From Misgurnus anguillicaudatus (taxonomy: Eukaryota; Chordata; Actinopteri; Cypriniformes; Cobitidae): a DNA stretch of 64,000 bases. The translations under genes and the position numbers were made by a program. This document shows positions 62,722-64,000 of this stretch, piece by piece (positions within the stretch are counted from its first letter, which is position 1; each line of letters begins with the position of its first letter). The stretch spans positions 19,506,001-19,570,000 of the forward strand of contig NC_073355.2 of NCBI RefSeq assembly GCF_027580225.2, read 5' to 3'. The notes beneath the pieces were generated by a model, which searched no databases, was not told the DNA's origin, and saw nothing but the letters and a program-made list of their open reading frames with translations.

Positions 62722-63490
62722 GTAAGCTCCTCATACTGTTTTCATACACCACATGCAACACCCGTTCCCGAGCTCGCCCTCAAATGACCTGATTTCACTC
62801 TCTGCTGCGTGTTCAGTGTAGGGCTATAGGGGAGGGAGTGTTATTAAATGCGTAGGAGTCTCTTTCCTGCACCGCAATTTATGATGCTCAATCCAATTTG
62901 AGCGAGCGAGAAACAATCGCTTCCATGGGCTGCCGGTGTGCCGCCTTTTTGCATATGAGTTATGTCGGAGCCGCAACCGTGATTATATGGGCTGCGAAAT
63001 GGTGTTTTATATGCATTCAGAGGGCTATCTCATCTTGATTATGATGAGTCTCTGTTCTCAGTTGAAAACTCTCTCAGCCATCAGCTTTTGAGTGCTTTTT
63101 TAAACAGCCAGATTGTCGCTAAATGGATTATTCAAGGACCGATTTGCGTCCGTACCAGCTGGAGGCTTTTAGGAGGGGGCACCATGGGAAAAATATTCCC
63201 TTTAACCAGGCAATACCGAATAGTAAAAGGCCTTCTTTAGAACTCATTTCAATTGACAAAAATCGGTTACGAGACTTAAATGACATATTTGGTTAGTTAA
63301 TGAGCTCAATTGGCTTGTGCAGTCTGTTTTGGGTAAATGGGAAATGAGCAAATTAGAAATTAAAGCAAACGATTTTTCCTCTTATTCCCTTTCCTCTCAA
63401 TGCAGTTCTGATGACGTTCATTCGTTTTTAAGACTAGGCAGTAGTGCTTGAACATGGCGCTAAGGTAACAGGTTCAAATCCCAATGCATA
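62722..63490. other. intron after exon Q, no element recognised
   Basis: Ordinary intron sequence. A weak tRNA-like word (ggttcaaatccc) at 63470-63481 may be the remnant of a SINE head. No further exon before the Tc1 fragment. Confidence 0.45.
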
Positions 63491-63491
63491 T

Positions 63492-63900
63492 GTACAGCGA
63501 GGCAAATAAGTATTTGAACACCCTGCTATTTTGCAAGTTCTCCCACTAAGAAATCATGGAGGGGTCTGAAATTGTCATTGTAGGTGCATGTCCACTTTGA
63601 GAGACATAATCTAAAAAAAATCCAGAAAATTTACAATGTATGATTTTTTTACTATTTATTTGTATGATACAGCTGCAAATAAGTATTTGAACACCTGCTA
63701 GTCTGCCTTTAAAATGTCCACCTCCACTCTATTTATTATCCTAAATTAGATGCACCTGTTTGAGGTCATTAGCTGCATAAAGACACCTGTCCACCCCATA
63801 CAATAAGTAAGAATCCAACTACTAACATGGCCAAGACCAAATAGCTGTCCAAAGACACTAGAGACAAAATTGCACACCTCCACAAGGCTGGAAAGGGGCT
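63492..63900 (+). mobile_element. 5' part of a Tc1-like element with two direct repeats (IR/DR type)
   Basis: tacagcgaggcaaataagtatttgaacaccctgcta at 63492 is repeated as tacagctgcaaataagtatttgaacacctgcta at 63669. Two copies of the terminal motif about 177 bp apart are the IR/DR arrangement of many fish Tc1 elements. The transposase start follows at 63826. The sequence breaks off at an (at)n tract at about 63900. Confidence 0.85.
63826..63900 (+). pseudogene. Tc1-like transposase N-terminus with early stop
   Basis: From ATG at 63826: MAKTK, stop, LSKDTRDKIAHLHKAGKG, which is the start of the paired-like helix-turn-helix of Tc1 transposases (MAKTKELSKDxRDKIVxLHKAGKG as recalled). The sixth codon is tag in place of a Glu-type codon. 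The frame is lost at the (at)n tract about 75 bp later, so this copy is dead. Confidence 0.85.
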
Positions 63901-64000
63901 ATATATATATATGAATAGTTTGGTTCCAAAACGCAATAAATCCATTTTGACAAATTTTGGTAAAAACGTGTTTTCTATACCAAGAAAGTGACAAGATGAA

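Noticed and set aside
1..64000. A second host gene or antisense gene in the window
   Set aside because: Both strands were read across all introns; apart from transposon remnants, no further set of exons with consistent phase or recognisable domains was found.

Overview
This is vertebrate nuclear DNA from a ray-finned fish, most likely a cyprinid. The evidence is short exons with GT/AG borders, AT-rich introns, and introns packed with cut-and-paste DNA transposons and MITEs (hAT, Tc1/mariner, probable Harbinger, large foldbacks) with few recognisable retroelements. There is no bacterial-type gene organisation.

The only host gene I can support is one plus-strand gene covering nearly the whole window. 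Seventeen coding exons (2278-2414 through 62520-62721) join in frame into about 877 codons and encode tandem fibronectin type III (FnIII) domains of a Sidekick cell-adhesion protein. The first exon (ELPHSP..., PFDGNSP...) and later blocks ([47 protein letters not shown]) fit SDK1 better than SDK2 as I remember those families. I call it sdk1 and cannot say whether it is the a or b co-orthologue. The window holds FnIII domains 1-8 and the first part of 9. The Ig domains lie upstream; the remaining FnIII domains, transmembrane segment and cytoplasmic tail lie downstream.

Layout: 1-2277 upstream intron; exons A-B (FN1) 2.3-5.6 kb; C-D (FN2) 12.1-15.2 kb; E-F (FN3) 20.6-21.1 kb; G-H (FN4) 22.3-27.5 kb; I-J-K (FN5) 28.1-35.1 kb; K-L (FN6) 35.0-37.5 kb; M-N (FN7) 39.7-42.6 kb; O-P (FN8) 50.5-59.0 kb; Q (FN9 start) 62.5-62.7 kb. 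The introns between hold the repeats listed.

The most notable non-genic structures are: (i) a palindromic element carrying two opposed THAP-domain remnants, nested in a Tc1-like element (54.66-55.73 kb); (ii) a three-deep nest of transposons in the exon I-J intron (28.36-31.24 kb), including a decayed transposon exon with one in-frame stop; (iii) a 21-bp minisatellite with a CACGTG E-box at most unit junctions, split by a palindromic MITE (49.1-49.7 kb); (iv) at least four other long foldbacks that could form dsRNA in sdk1 pre-mRNA; and (v) hAT MITEs with readable 8-bp target duplications, one set ending about 30 bp from the exon E acceptor.
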